Shown here in pieces: positions 1 to 8,437 of a stretch of DNA of 64,000 nucleotides. How positions within the stretch are numbered: the first letter of the stretch is position 1; the number at the start of each line of letters is the position of its first letter. This DNA is from Pseudomonas sp. Seg1 (GTDB lineage: Bacteria > Pseudomonadota > Gammaproteobacteria > Pseudomonadales > Pseudomonadaceae): the NCBI RefSeq assembly GCF_018326005.1, contig NZ_AP021903.1, positions 6,259,501 through 6,323,500 on the forward strand. The letters run 5' to 3'. The position numbers and the translations under genes were made by a program. Below the pieces are notes generated by a model. That model did not search any database and was not told the DNA's origin. It saw only the letters and a program-made list of their open reading frames with translations.

Positions 1-47
1 CCAGATGTTGCACAGCGTGTTTTTGTAGTGGCTTCACCGACGCCATT

Positions 48-133
48 GCGGGCAAGCCCGCTCCCACAGGGTCTTCGGGTGTACACAACATTGATGTTTC
101 ACACCGACCACTGTGGGAGCGGGCTTGCCCGCG
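48..133. repeat. REPIN (paired inverted REP elements)
   Basis: Two copies of a REP sequence of the type GCGGGCAAGCCCGCTCCCAC face each other in inverted orientation, separated by about 40 bases. Each copy is itself a short palindrome, so the whole can fold into a long hairpin. It lies just downstream of the leftward ubiquinone operon. The same design recurs at 30826, 39469, 48301, 61771 and 62966 with different palindrome heads. Confidence 0.85.
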
Positions 134-160
134 AAGAGGCCATCAGCCTCAATGAAAATG

Positions 161-1384
161 TCAGGCTTTAGCGAGCGCGGGAATATCACCGGTCAAGCCG
201 AGGGCTTCACGCACAAATAACGCTTTCGCCTCGGGCATCTGCTCGACCAGTTTCAAACCCGTGTTACGCAACCAGCGCAACGGCAGCGGATCTGCCTGGA
301 ACAATCGCTCAAACCCTTCCATCGCCGCCATCAGCGCCAGATTGTGCGGCATGCGTCGACGCTCGTAGCGGCTCAGGACCTTCACGTCCGCCAGTCGCTC
401 ACCGCGCTCGTTCGCTTGCAGCAGCACTTCGGCCAACACCGCCGCGTCGAGGAAGCCCAGGTTCACACCCTGCCCCGCCAAAGGGTGAATGGTGTGCGCA
501 GCGTCGCCAATCAGCGCCAGCCCTTCAGCCACGTAACGCTTGGCATGCCGCTGACGCAGCGGCACGCACAGACGTGGGTCGGCACTGACGACCTCGCCCA
601 GACAACCTTCAAACGCACGCTCCAGCTCACGGCAGAAGTCCGCCTCATCCAGCTTCATCAAGCGCTCGGCCTCGCTCGGCGTGGTCGACCAGACGATCGA
701 GCACCAATCCTGCTGGCCGTCGCGCTCCAGCGGCAGAAACGCCAGCGGGCCGTGATCGGTGAAGCGTTGCCACGCGGTCATCTGATGCGGTTTGCTGCTA
801 CGCACGCTGGTGACAATGGCGTGATGCAGGTAATCCCATTCGCGGGTGGCCACGCCGGTCAGGCGGCGTACGGCCGAATTGGCGCCATCCGCTGCGATCA
901 CCAGTGGCGCACGCAATTGCCGACCATCGGCCAGCGTCAGCAGCCAGTCATCGCCCGAGCGACGCATCTGTTCCAGTCGCGCATTGGCCAGCATGCCCAG
1001 ATCGCAATCGTGCAAACGGTCGAGCAAGGCATCCTGGACCACGCGGTTCTCGACGATATGGCCGAGCACCTCGGCGTGCACGCTGCTCGCCGAGAAATGA
1101 ATCTGCCCGGTGCCACTGCCGTCCCACACGTGCATGTCGGTGTACGGACTGCTGCGCCGCTTGGCGATGCCGTCCCACACGCCGAGGCGTTCGAGGATTC
1201 GCTGGCTGGCCGCCGACAGCGCACTGACACGCGGTTCAAACGCCGCGTCGGCATCGAACGGTTTCACGCTCAACGGGCTGCCGTCGAGCAGCAATACTTC
1301 CAGCCCGCTGTCCTGCAACGCCAGCGCGAGGGCGCTGCCGACCATTCCGGCTCCGACAATCAGCAGATCTGCGCGCATTTCCAT
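161..1384 (-). CDS. UbiH/VisC-family FAD-dependent monooxygenase
   Basis: The 407-residue product is a class A flavoprotein hydroxylase of the UbiH/UbiF/UbiI (VisC) family that hydroxylates ubiquinone precursors. An N-terminal dinucleotide-binding motif (LLIVGAGMVGSA, about residues 6-17) and the second FAD motif (GDAAHTIHPLAGQG, about residues 290-305) are both intact, and length is normal for the family. It is the last gene of the pepP-ubiH-DUF4442 operon, three bases after its neighbour. By genus gene order it is the counterpart of the PA5221 monooxygenase. Which ring position it hydroxylates (C5 as UbiI, or another) cannot be read from the sequence. A start two codons later (ATG at 1378) is possible. 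Confidence 0.88.
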   Translation of the reverse strand: MEMRADLLIVGAGMVGSALALALQDSGLEVLLLDGSPLSVKPFDADAAFEPRVSALSAASQRILERLGVWDGIAKRRSSPYTDMHVWDGSGTGQIHFSASSVHAEVLGHIVENRVVQDALLDRLHDCDLGMLANARLEQMRRSGDDWLLTLADGRQLRAPLVIAADGANSAVRRLTGVATREWDYLHHAIVTSVRSSKPHQMTAWQRFTDHGPLAFLPLERDGQQDWCSIVWSTTPSEAERLMKLDEADFCRELERAFEGCLGEVVSADPRLCVPLRQRHAKRYVAEGLALIGDAAHTIHPLAGQGVNLGFLDAAVLAEVLLQANERGERLADVKVLSRYERRRMPHNLALMAAMEGFERLFQADPLPLRWLRNTGLKLVEQMPEAKALFVREALGLTGDIPALAKA

Positions 1385-1387
1385 GCT

Positions 1388-1873
1388 TTAAGCCTGTCTC
1401 GCTTGCGGCTTGAGCCGCACGTAAAGGGTTTTACCGACCCGCGCCACAAGGTTGCCGGCGCCGTCATGAATGTCGACCTGCAACTGCGGCAGGTATTTCT
1501 CGCCACTGGCGGTCTGCCGGCGGATCTCGTCGAGCAAGGTCTCGTCGATGCTGAAGCGGGCGAATACCGGGCCTTTGCCCGGCGCAATGAAATCGATGTC
1601 GGCCGCCTTGTCCCAGACGATGTACCGCGAACCGAGGTTTTCCATCAGCATCAGCATGAAAAACGGATCAACCATCGAATACAGACTGCCGCCGAACTGG
1701 GTACCGACGTAGTTGCGGTTATACCAGCCCAGGCCCATCGACACCTGAATGTCGCGGAAGTCGTCGCTGATATGTCGAACCCGTACACCGGCGCCGAGGT
1801 AAGGCGGATAGAACGTCATCACCCAGCGCATCAAGCGCGCTTTGCCAAATCTGGCGGTCAACCCCTTAAGCAT
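1388..1873 (-). CDS. DUF4442 hot-dog-fold thioesterase-like protein
   Basis: This 161-residue protein resembles the DUF4442 / PaaI-like hot-dog family (acyl-CoA thioesterase-like fold). The part around YNRNYVGTQFGGSLYSMVDP looks like the hot-dog helix region, followed by beta strands to the C terminus. I chose ATG 1873, which overlaps the end of ubiH by eight bases; a longer frame to 2041 would only overlay ubiH codons. The neat placement inside the ubi operon suggests co-expression with ubiquinone genes, but no substrate is known to me and no role in ubiquinone synthesis is shown. Confidence 0.8.
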   Translation of the reverse strand: MLKGLTARFGKARLMRWVMTFYPPYLGAGVRVRHISDDFRDIQVSMGLGWYNRNYVGTQFGGSLYSMVDPFFMLMLMENLGSRYIVWDKAADIDFIAPGKGPVFARFSIDETLLDEIRRQTASGEKYLPQLQVDIHDGAGNLVARVGKTLYVRLKPQARQA

Positions 1874-3053
1874 CCGGTCGGGTTCCCAACCCCATCGCCT
1901 GACGAGCAAACCAGCGCTTGGCTGGCGGCAACAGATCGAGGCCGAGCAGACCGATATTACGGCCCAGCGAAACCAGCGGTTGCGTGCTGCCGAACAAGCG
2001 CGTGACCTGATCGGAGAAGCCGACTGTAAGGTCCTGATCAAGACGCTGCCGCTCGCGATACGCCTGCAGGGTGGCGAAGTCGCCGAGCGGTTTGTCGCTG
2101 CTCAACAAAGCGGCGGCCAAGGCATCGGCATCGCGCAGAGACAGGTTGAAACCCTGACCGGCAATCGGATGCAGGCTGTGCGCCGCGTTGCCGAGCACGG
2201 CCAGATGCGAACGCACCTGTTCCTCAGCTTCAACCAGCGACAACGGATACAAATGCCGCGCGCCGACCTGTTTCAGCGTACCGAGGCGATAGCCGAAAAC
2301 GCCCTGCAGTTCGCTGAGGAAATCGCGCTCACTCAAGTCCGCCAGACGCTGCGCGTCCATGCCCAGACGCGTCCAGACCAGCGCGCAGCGGTTTTCCGGC
2401 AGCGGCAGCAAGGCCATCGGGCCTTCGTCGGTGAAGCGTTCGAAGGCCATGCCGTTGTGCGCTTCGCTCGGCGTGATGTTGGCGATCAGCGCGCTCTGGT
2501 TATACGGACGCTTGCGCACGTTGATGCCCAATTGTTCGCGCAGCCCCGAGCGGCCGCCATCGGCGAGCACCGCGAGGTCGCATTCAAGGGTGGTTTCATC
2601 ATTGAGCGTCAGACGATAGCCATCCGGCAGCGGCTCCATGCGCGTGACTTCCGCCGGGCAGCGCCAGCTGATCACGTCTTTGTCGATGTGCTGCCACAGG
2701 CACTGGCCGAGCCAGGCGTTTTCCACCACATAACCGAGTGCAGGTACGCCCTCTTCCATCGCCGACAAACGTGCGGTGGAGAAGCGACCACGGTCGGAGA
2801 CGTGAATCTGTTTGATCGGCTCGGCGCGGCGGGAGATTTCTTGCCACACGCCCAGCCGTTGATAAATCTGCCGCGAGCCGAAGGACAACGCCGACGAACG
2901 CGCGTCGTAGCTCGGCTGCCAACTGTCGCCGGGGGCGAACGGCTCGATCAGGACAATTTTCCAGCCACGGGCCTTGGCCCCGGCCTGCAAGGCCAACGCC
3001 AGACTGGCGCCGACCAGGCCGCCACCGATGATTGCCAGATTGACTCGACTCAT
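1866..3053 (-). CDS. ubiH: 2-octaprenyl-6-methoxyphenol hydroxylase UbiH
   Basis: The 395-residue flavoprotein carries the N-terminal FAD fold (LAIIGGGLVGASLALAL, residues 6-22) and the C-terminal motif GNAAHSLHPIAGQGFNL. The GN in place of GD in this motif is typical of UbiH rather than of the VisC paralogue at 161. UbiH performs an O2-dependent ring hydroxylation in ubiquinone biosynthesis at the inner membrane. Its start overlaps the pepP stop by four bases (ATGA), a sign of translational coupling. The pepP-ubiH order is conserved in gamma-proteobacteria. Confidence 0.92.
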   Translation of the reverse strand: MSRVNLAIIGGGLVGASLALALQAGAKARGWKIVLIEPFAPGDSWQPSYDARSSALSFGSRQIYQRLGVWQEISRRAEPIKQIHVSDRGRFSTARLSAMEEGVPALGYVVENAWLGQCLWQHIDKDVISWRCPAEVTRMEPLPDGYRLTLNDETTLECDLAVLADGGRSGLREQLGINVRKRPYNQSALIANITPSEAHNGMAFERFTDEGPMALLPLPENRCALVWTRLGMDAQRLADLSERDFLSELQGVFGYRLGTLKQVGARHLYPLSLVEAEEQVRSHLAVLGNAAHSLHPIAGQGFNLSLRDADALAAALLSSDKPLGDFATLQAYRERQRLDQDLTVGFSDQVTRLFGSTQPLVSLGRNIGLLGLDLLPPAKRWFARQAMGLGTRPDA

Positions 3054-4384
3054 GCTGCGTGTGTCCGTGCTTGCGCCATCAGCGCTTCGATTTCGGCGAC
3101 GGTTTTCGGCACGCCGCTGGTGAGGATTTCACAACCGGTTTTGGTCACCACCACGTCGTCCTCGATGCGTACGCCAATGCCGCGCCATTTCTTCGCGACG
3201 TTCTGATTGTCCGGGGCAATGTAGATACCCGGCTCGACGGTCAGCGCCATGCCGACCTCCAGCACGCGCCATTCGCCGCCGACCTTGTACTCGCCGACGT
3301 CGTGCACATCCATGCCCAGCCAGTGGCCGGCGCGGTGCATGTAGAAAGCTTTATAGGCTTCAGTCGCGATCAACTCGTCGACCTCGCCTTGCAGCAATCC
3401 AAGTTTCACCAGCCCGGTGGTAATCACTCGAACCGTGGCTTCATGCGCCTGATTCCAATGCTTGTTCGGGGCGATTTCGGCGAATGCGGCTTCCTGCGAG
3501 GCCAGCACCAACTCGTAGATCGCTTTCTGCTCGGGCGAAAACTTGCCGTTGACCGGCCAGGTGCGGGTGATGTCGCTGGCGTAGCAGTCGATCTCGCAAC
3601 CGGCGTCGATCAGCACCAGATCACCGTCCTTGAGCAGTGCGTCATTCTGCTGGTAATGCAGGATGCAGCTGTTGCGCCCGGCCGCGACGATCGAGCCGTA
3701 GGCCGGCATCTTCGCCCCGCCCTTGCGGAATTCGTAGTCGAGTTCGGCTTCGAGGCTGTACTCATAAAGCCCGGCACGGCTGGCCTGCATCGCCCGGATG
3801 TGGGCCTGGGCCGAGATCCGTGCGGCTTCGCGCATCACCTTCACTTCTGCCGCCGATTTATACAGGCGCATGTCGTGCAGCAGATGATCCAGGGCAACGA
3901 ATTCGTTCGGCGGCTGGGCGCCGAGGTGCGCTTTAGAGCGGATCACGTTGATCCAGTCCATCAGGTGCCGATCGAACTCGGGGTTGCTGCCCATCGCCGA
4001 ATACACCCGGTCACGGCCTTCGATCAGGCCCGGCAGGATGTCGTCGATATCGGTAATCGGGAACGCGTCGTCAGCGCCAAAGTCGCGGATCGCGCCTTCC
4101 TGCCCTGCGCGCAAGCCGTCCCACAATTCGCGTTCGGCGTTGCGCTCACGGCAGAACAGCACGTATTCGCCGTGCTCGCGGCCGGGCATCAAGACGATGA
4201 CGGCCTGCGGCTCGGGGAAACCGCTGAGGTACTGGAAGTCGCTGTCCTGTCGGTAGACATGCTCGACGTCGCGGTTGCGGATCGCTACCGCGGCGGCAGG
4301 CAGAATAGCGATGCTGTTGGGTTCCATCTGCGCCATCAGGGCCTTGCGGCGACGGCTGTATTCCGCTTTCGGGATATGGGTCAT
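3050..4384 (-). CDS. pepP: Xaa-Pro aminopeptidase P
   Basis: The 444-residue product is a dimetal creatinase/aminopeptidase-fold enzyme that removes an N-terminal residue preceding proline. The N-terminal domain is followed by the pita-bread catalytic domain with the metal ligands visible in order: the Asp pair in VLIDAGCEIDCYASDITRTW, His in HRAGHWLGMDVHD, Glu in LTVEPGIYI and Glu in GIGVRIEDDVVVT. Length matches E. coli PepP. It is the second gene of a leftward operon after ygfB, 27 bases downstream of it. Confidence 0.95.
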   Translation of the reverse strand: MTHIPKAEYSRRRKALMAQMEPNSIAILPAAAVAIRNRDVEHVYRQDSDFQYLSGFPEPQAVIVLMPGREHGEYVLFCRERNAERELWDGLRAGQEGAIRDFGADDAFPITDIDDILPGLIEGRDRVYSAMGSNPEFDRHLMDWINVIRSKAHLGAQPPNEFVALDHLLHDMRLYKSAAEVKVMREAARISAQAHIRAMQASRAGLYEYSLEAELDYEFRKGGAKMPAYGSIVAAGRNSCILHYQQNDALLKDGDLVLIDAGCEIDCYASDITRTWPVNGKFSPEQKAIYELVLASQEAAFAEIAPNKHWNQAHEATVRVITTGLVKLGLLQGEVDELIATEAYKAFYMHRAGHWLGMDVHDVGEYKVGGEWRVLEVGMALTVEPGIYIAPDNQNVAKKWRGIGVRIEDDVVVTKTGCEILTSGVPKTVAEIEALMAQARTHAA

Positions 4385-4411
4385 GGGCAGATGGCTTTCC
4401 CTGGCACGCGA

Positions 4412-4972
4412 TTAATGCAGCGACGGCTTGGCGGCTGGCGGCACGTCGGCTTTCTTGGTTTCCGAGAACAGCAGCAGCGGGGCGACGCGCAGGTACTCCA
4501 TGACTTCCATGTAGTCGGTTTCGCCGTCTTCGGATTCTTCCAGGGCATCTTGCACCTGGGAAATGGCGGCCAGATCCTGCAGCACTTCGGTAGCTTCGGT
4601 GCTGAGCATGCTGCTGTCGCGGCAGTTCAGGCCGAAACCGCTGAGGAAGCCTTGGCACCACTCGCCCAGTGCAGCGGCGCGCTCAGCCAGTGGGGCGTCA
4701 TCGGTCGGCAGCAGCAGAACGACGGTGACGTCGTCGCCGGTCAGCTCGCCCTTGACCATCTCTTGCAGGCCGATCAGGGCGTTGCGGACGTTGTCCTGGA
4801 TGTCGCCTTCGAGCAGTTCGGCGGCGTCGATCAGCCAGCCTTCGTTATCGAAGCCGGCACCGGCGCAGCTGCGTCCGAGCAGCACGCCATGCAGTTCGGC
4901 AGGCGAGACGTTGTGGCCGCTGGAAGTCAGCAGGGTGGCAAAGGCTTGGTACGGGGAATTCGCAATGGTCAT
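4412..4972 (-). CDS. ygfB: YgfB/YecA family (UPF0149) protein
   Basis: A 186-residue acidic, cytosolic, mostly helical protein of the UPF0149 family, recognisable by [16 protein letters not shown] near the N terminus and [14 protein letters not shown] in the middle. In P. aeruginosa YgfB is reported to modulate ampDh3 expression and beta-lactam tolerance; whether that holds here is unknown. It is the first gene of the leftward ygfB-pepP-ubiH operon and is divergent from the 69-residue coiled-coil gene at 5091; the 118-base gap must hold both promoters. Confidence 0.9.
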   Translation of the reverse strand: MTIANSPYQAFATLLTSSGHNVSPAELHGVLLGRSCAGAGFDNEGWLIDAAELLEGDIQDNVRNALIGLQEMVKGELTGDDVTVVLLLPTDDAPLAERAAALGEWCQGFLSGFGLNCRDSSMLSTEATEVLQDLAAISQVQDALEESEDGETDYMEVMEYLRVAPLLLFSETKKADVPPAAKPSLH

Positions 4973-5090
4973 GGGCAGCTAGGCGCCAGACGGCGCTATG
5001 TCTAGAATGAAGGCCTTGTATCCTACATCGACAGACTCGCCAAGACTATTAAAGGCTGTCCGCCAGCTAACCCATCAGACAGTGAATCCA

Positions 5091-5300
5091 ATGGAAGACA
5101 ACGACCTGCAAACGCTGATGGCCAGACTCGAACTGCTGATTGGCCGAGTCGAGCAACTAAAGAGCCAAAACGGACTCTTACTAGCTCAGGAAAAGACCTG
5201 GCGCGAGGAACGCGCGCACCTCATTGAAAAAAACGAAATCGCCCGGCGTAAGGTCGAATCGATGATTTCGCGCCTCAAGGCCCTGGAGCAAGACTCATGA
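5091..5300 (+). CDS. TIGR02449-type small coiled-coil protein (ZapB-like)
   Basis: The start at 5091 gives a 69-residue, highly charged, entirely helical protein with heptad-like spacing (LMARLELLIGRVEQLKSQNG), matching the small TIGR02449 family always found just before zapA in pseudomonads. A longer reading from 4998 would extend into the promoter region of the divergent ygfB and is not needed. It overlaps zapA by four bases. A cell-division accessory role similar to ZapB is an inference from size, coiled coil and linkage. Confidence 0.85.
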   Translation: MEDNDLQTLMARLELLIGRVEQLKSQNGLLLAQEKTWREERAHLIEKNEIARRKVESMISRLKALEQDS

Positions 5301-5614
5301 GTTCAAGCAATAGCGTTACCGTGCAGATCCTCGACAAAGAGTATTCGATCATCTGCCCGCAGGAAGAACGCAGCAATCTGGTCAGTGCCGCACGCTACCT
5401 GGACGGCAAGATGCGCGAGATCCGCAGCAGCGGCAAAGTCATCGGCGCCGACCGCATTGCCGTGATGGCCGCGCTGAACATCACCCACGACCTCTTGCAC
5501 AAAGAAGAGCGCCCGGACATCCAGGCCAGCGGCTCGACCCGTGAACAGGTGCGCGACTTGCTCGATCGTGTCGATCTGGTGCTGGCCGACGATCCGGACA
5601 TCAGCAAGGGCTGA
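5297..5614 (+). CDS. zapA: Cell division protein ZapA
   Basis: The 105-residue product has the ZapA layout: an N-terminal globular part beginning SNSVTVQILDKEYSIICP, the conserved stretch AARYLDGKMREIRSSGKVIG, and a C-terminal helix for coiled-coil dimerisation. ZapA crosslinks FtsZ protofilaments at the Z-ring. It is translationally coupled to the upstream small coiled-coil gene (ATGA overlap) and is followed directly by the 6S RNA gene, the usual order in gamma-proteobacteria. Confidence 0.93.
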   Translation: MSSSNSVTVQILDKEYSIICPQEERSNLVSAARYLDGKMREIRSSGKVIGADRIAVMAALNITHDLLHKEERPDIQASGSTREQVRDLLDRVDLVLADDPDISKG

Positions 5615-5633
5615 TTCGCCAGGCCGCTTGAGG

Positions 5634-5639
5634 TATACT
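5634..5639 (+). promoter_or_regulatory. Predicted -10 box of the 6S RNA promoter
   Basis: TATACT lies seven bases upstream of the expected 5' end of 6S RNA. No good -35 match is seen at the usual distance. Confidence 0.5.
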
Positions 5640-5645
5640 CGCGGC

Positions 5646-5822
5646 ACTCCCTGGGGTGCTTGCCAGTTGACGATGTCCCTGAGCCGATTCGCACTACCCT
5701 GGAAGTTGCACGTTGGGCTGGTGTGCATGTCCGCCAGACGGAAAGCCTTAAAGTCTACTGCATCTTCCACCTTGAACTTTCGGGTTCAAGGGCTAAGTTG
5801 ACAGCGGTTCATCCGGGGAGCC
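5646..5822 (+). ncRNA. ssrS: 6S RNA
   Basis: The position between zapA and fthC is the conserved site of ssrS. The ends pair (CTCCCTGG at 5647-5654 with CCGGGGAG at 5813-5820), as expected for the closing stem, and the inner sequence is rich in complementary blocks, for example CCTTGAAC with GTTCAAGG near 5770-5790. 6S RNA mimics an open promoter and sequesters sigma-70 RNA polymerase in stationary phase. Exact ends are estimated from the terminal stem. Short reading frames across it are not considered real. Confidence 0.9.
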
Positions 5823-5829
5823 TGATTCG

Positions 5830-5866
5830 AATCCGATGTCGGTGAAAACCGACATCGGATTTTTTA
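5830..5866 (+). terminator. Rho-independent terminator after 6S RNA
   Basis: A perfect 14-bp stem (AATCCGATGTCGGT / ACCGACATCGGATT) with a GAAA loop is followed by a T run. It lies between ssrS and fthC, so it should limit readthrough from ssrS. Confidence 0.88.
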
Positions 5867-5902
5867 TGCGTACGTTTTCGTCCAACCTGCCGAAGCCGAA
5901 CC

Positions 5903-6508
5903 ATGACCGAACCCGCGCTGCTACCCCGCCCGCAACTCCGTCGCCTGCTGCGCAAGGCGCGCCGCTCACTGACTCCCGGTGAACAACGGCAGGCCGCCAA
6001 GGGCCTGTTCCGGCAACTGGCCCAAGACCCGCATTTTCGCCGGGCAAAACATATCTCCCTGTACCTGCCCACTGACGGTGAAATCGACCCGCGACTGCTG
6101 CTGCGCGAAGCACAACGCCGGGGCAAGGCCACGTATTTGCCGGTACTCAGCGCCTGGCCGCGAACCAAAATGGTCTTCCAGCGCATCCGCCCCGGCGAGA
6201 AACTCAAGCCCAATCGCTTCCGCATTCTCGAACCGCGCGCGCAGTTGGCGCGCCAGCGGAAGATCTGGACGCTGGACCTGGTGTTGTTACCGCTGGTGGG
6301 GTTTGACGATGTCGGTGGGCGACTGGGAATGGGCGGCGGCTTCTATGATCGCAGCCTGGCGTACCTGGCGCGGCGCCAGAACTGGCGCAAGCCGACACTG
6401 CTCGGGCTGGCTCATGAGTGTCAGAAAGTCGAACGACTGGCGCAGGCGAGTTGGGATGTTCCGTTACAAGGCACGGTCACCGACAAGGCATGGTATTTCG
6501 CGGGATAG
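5903..6508 (+). CDS. fthC: 5-formyltetrahydrofolate cyclo-ligase
   Basis: The 201-residue protein belongs to the FthC/YgfA family, which converts 5-formyl-THF to 5,10-methenyl-THF with ATP. The basic N-terminal part (PQLRRLLRKARRSLTP) and the C-terminal ATP/substrate motif VGFDDVGGRLGMGGGFYDRSL (split here as VGFDDVGGRLGMGGG and FYDRSL, about residues 133-155) are present. It sits after ssrS, as in E. coli, where 6S RNA and ygfA are linked. Confidence 0.93.
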   Translation: MTEPALLPRPQLRRLLRKARRSLTPGEQRQAAKGLFRQLAQDPHFRRAKHISLYLPTDGEIDPRLLLREAQRRGKATYLPVLSAWPRTKMVFQRIRPGEKLKPNRFRILEPRAQLARQRKIWTLDLVLLPLVGFDDVGGRLGMGGGFYDRSLAYLARRQNWRKPTLLGLAHECQKVERLAQASWDVPLQGTVTDKAWYFAG

Positions 6509-6544
6509 GACGCCGCGCAAATCAGCGGCGTCGGGAAGGCAGTT

Positions 6545-6700
6545 TCAGCGCTTGAAGGCGGTCGACTGTTGAACCTGTTGCGCCACTTCAATCGGAGCAT
6601 CGGCCTTGTTGGCCCACAGGCTCTGCGCATAACCGGTGGTCACGACACCGAGGCCGAACAAAATCACCAAAGTCCACAGCAAATCCGGTTTGCGTTTCAT
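6545..6700 (-). CDS. Small single-pass membrane protein (51 aa)
   Basis: Reading the minus strand from ATG 6700 gives 51 residues: a basic start (MKRKPDLL), one hydrophobic helix (about residues 8-25, LWTLVILFGLGVVTTGYA) and a polar tail ending AFKR. A GAGGGGGG ribosome-binding stretch lies just before the start. It is convergent with fthC. I recognise the type as a conserved small pseudomonad membrane protein but know no function. Confidence 0.7.
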   Translation of the reverse strand: MKRKPDLLWTLVILFGLGVVTTGYAQSLWANKADAPIEVAQQVQQSTAFKR

Positions 6701-6829
6701 CGATTGCCCCCCTCAAGGCACATCATCACGATGACAGCAGCGGTTTCCATTCGTAGGCCGTGCAGCAGCGTCAAGCTTTAAAGGCCGGCATTTTGCGACA
6801 ACGTGAACCTGCGCGCAAACGCTGACGTC

Positions 6830-6855
6830 AACCGACCGTCGGTTTGTCATAAAAT
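6830..6855 (+). promoter_or_regulatory. Operator-like palindrome and -10 before the EVE gene
   Basis: AACCGAC and GTCGGTT form a perfect 7-bp inverted repeat around one base (6830-6844). Six bases later comes TAAAAT, a fair -10. The position, just upstream of the -10, would suit an operator; TetR-family proteins often bind such palindromes. No regulator gene is adjacent. Confidence 0.4.
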
Positions 6856-6897
6856 TGCCCGACAACTTGCCCAATGAACGCTTCAGGAGCAAAAACC

Positions 6898-7347
6898 ATG
6901 GCCTATTGGCTGATGAAATCCGAGCCGGACGAACTCTCGATCAAAGGTCTTGAAAAACTCGGCAAAGCGCGCTGGGACGGGGTTCGCAACTATCAGGCAC
7001 GCAACTTCCTGCGGGCGATGGCGGTAGGTGATGAGTTCTTTTTCTACCATTCCAGCTGCCCTGAGCCAGGGATTGCCGGGATCGGGAAAATAATCGAGGC
7101 GGCGTACCCGGATCCCACCGCACTGGAACCGGAAAGCCATTACTTCGACCCCAAAGCCACGCCGGAGAAAAACGCCTGGAGTGCGATCGATGTGGCGCAT
7201 GTCGAGACGTTTGCGCGGGTCTTGAAGCTCGATTACCTGAAACAGCAGACCGCGCTGGCGCAAATGCCACTGGTGCAGAAAGGCTCGCGGCTTTCAGTGA
7301 TGCCCGTCACCGCCGAACAATGGGCCGCTGTGCTCGGCCTGCGCTGA
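6898..7347 (+). CDS. EVE domain protein
   Basis: The start at 6898 follows an AGGAG at 6885-6889 and gives 149 residues beginning AYWLMKSEPDELSI, the diagnostic start of EVE (PUA-like) proteins; RWDGVRNYQARNFLR and GIAGIGKIIEAAYPDPTA follow. The fold binds modified nucleobases or RNA in characterised members. Length shows a single stand-alone EVE domain without a fused nuclease. It is transcribed on its own, with a palindrome in front. The exact ligand in bacteria like this is not known to me. Confidence 0.88.
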   Translation: MAYWLMKSEPDELSIKGLEKLGKARWDGVRNYQARNFLRAMAVGDEFFFYHSSCPEPGIAGIGKIIEAAYPDPTALEPESHYFDPKATPEKNAWSAIDVAHVETFARVLKLDYLKQQTALAQMPLVQKGSRLSVMPVTAEQWAAVLGLR

Positions 7348-7471
7348 GAACCGCCCGGTCACGCACTGTTGGCAGACAAAAGGGTCTAGGCTTGCCGCTC
7401 ATTTGATTGACATCAAGCGCCCCCAGCGCTTGAACCGTCAGACTGGACGCCACAGCCGCAGGATGCCCCCC

Positions 7472-8437
7472 ATGTCGACGCACCGCCGTTCCTCACTGTT
7501 ATTTGCCGGATCGCTCATAGCCTTATTATTGGCCGCCGGCGGCTTCGGTTACTGGAAGTCGATCAGCAGTCGCCTGCCCGAGGGGCTGTCGGCCGGCAAC
7601 GGACGACTTGAGGCCACCGAAGTGCAGATCGCCAGCAAGACACCCGGTCGCCTCGCCGAGGTGCTGGTCGATGAAGGCGACAAGGTCACTCAAGGCCAAT
7701 TGCTGGCGCGCATGGACACCCGCACCCTTGAAGCCCAGCGCAACCAGGCCGAAGCCGAGGTCTTGCGCGCCCGGGAAAACCTCAATGCCGCCCAGGCCAA
7801 TGTGCAGTTGCGTCAGAGTGAGCTACTGCTGGCCCAGCAGGAACTCGGGCGCTCTCAGTCGCTGTTCAAGCACGGTTTCGTCAGCGCTCAGGTCATCGAT
7901 CAATTGCAGTCGCGCATCGGCACCGGCAACGCTGCCGTGACGGCGGCCCGCGCCCAGGTGTCGGCGGTTGCTGCAGCGATCGGTGCAGCGCAGGCGCAGG
8001 TCGCTCAACTGACCAGCGAAATCGACGACAGCAGCCTGCGCGCGCCGATTGATGGCGTGATCCAGTTACGCATGGCCGAACCCGGGGAAGTGCTAGGCGC
8101 CGGTGGCCGCGTCCTGCTGTTGATTGATCCCAACGATCAGTACATGAACCTCTATCTGTCCGCCTCGGTGGCCGGGCGTCTGGCGGTGGGCGATGAAGCG
8201 CGGGTGCTGCTCGATGCCCTGCCCGACAAGCCCTTGCCGGCAAAAATCAGTTTCGTCGCCGGCAAATCGCAGTTCACCCCCAAGGAAGTCGAAACCCGCG
8301 ACGAGCGGCAAAAACTGGTGTTCCGCGTCAAGCTGCGCCTGACCCAACCCAGCGCCGTGCCGCAAGCCAAGCCCGGCATGCCCGGCGCCGGGTATGTGCG
8401 CACTGCGCCGATCGCCTGGCCGGCCAATCTGCAATGA
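7472..8437 (+). CDS. HlyD-family membrane fusion protein (YhiI-like)
   Basis: The 321-residue periplasmic adaptor has a signal anchor (LLFAGSLIALLLAAGGFGYW), a first lipoyl half (RLAEVLVDEGDKVTQGQLLA), a long alpha-hairpin rich in Ala/Gln/Glu, the second lipoyl half (LRAPIDGVIQLRMAEPGEVL) and a beta-barrel domain. ATG 7472 was chosen because AGGA lies eight bases before it; ATG 7463 is an alternative. It overlaps the next gene by four bases. With the two genes that follow it forms a three-gene exporter matching the E. coli yhiI-rbbA-yhhJ layout. The exported substrate is unknown. Confidence 0.88.
   Translation: MSTHRRSSLLFAGSLIALLLAAGGFGYWKSISSRLPEGLSAGNGRLEATEVQIASKTPGRLAEVLVDEGDKVTQGQLLARMDTRTLEAQRNQAEAEVLRARENLNAAQANVQLRQSELLLAQQELGRSQSLFKHGFVSAQVIDQLQSRIGTGNAAVTAARAQVSAVAAAIGAAQAQVAQLTSEIDDSSLRAPIDGVIQLRMAEPGEVLGAGGRVLLLIDPNDQYMNLYLSASVAGRLAVGDEARVLLDALPDKPLPAKISFVAGKSQFTPKEVETRDERQKLVFRVKLRLTQPSAVPQAKPGMPGAGYVRTAPIAWPANLQ

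Noticed and set aside
344..3206. Long rightward reading frames (344-2005, 1842-3206) opposite the ubi operon
   Set aside because: They are mirror frames of GC-rich genes with clear family motifs on the other strand; no SD, no recognisable domain.
5303..5801. Reading frames across zapA and 6S RNA
   Set aside because: The region is explained by zapA and the folded 6S RNA; frames lack starts with SD and any family likeness.
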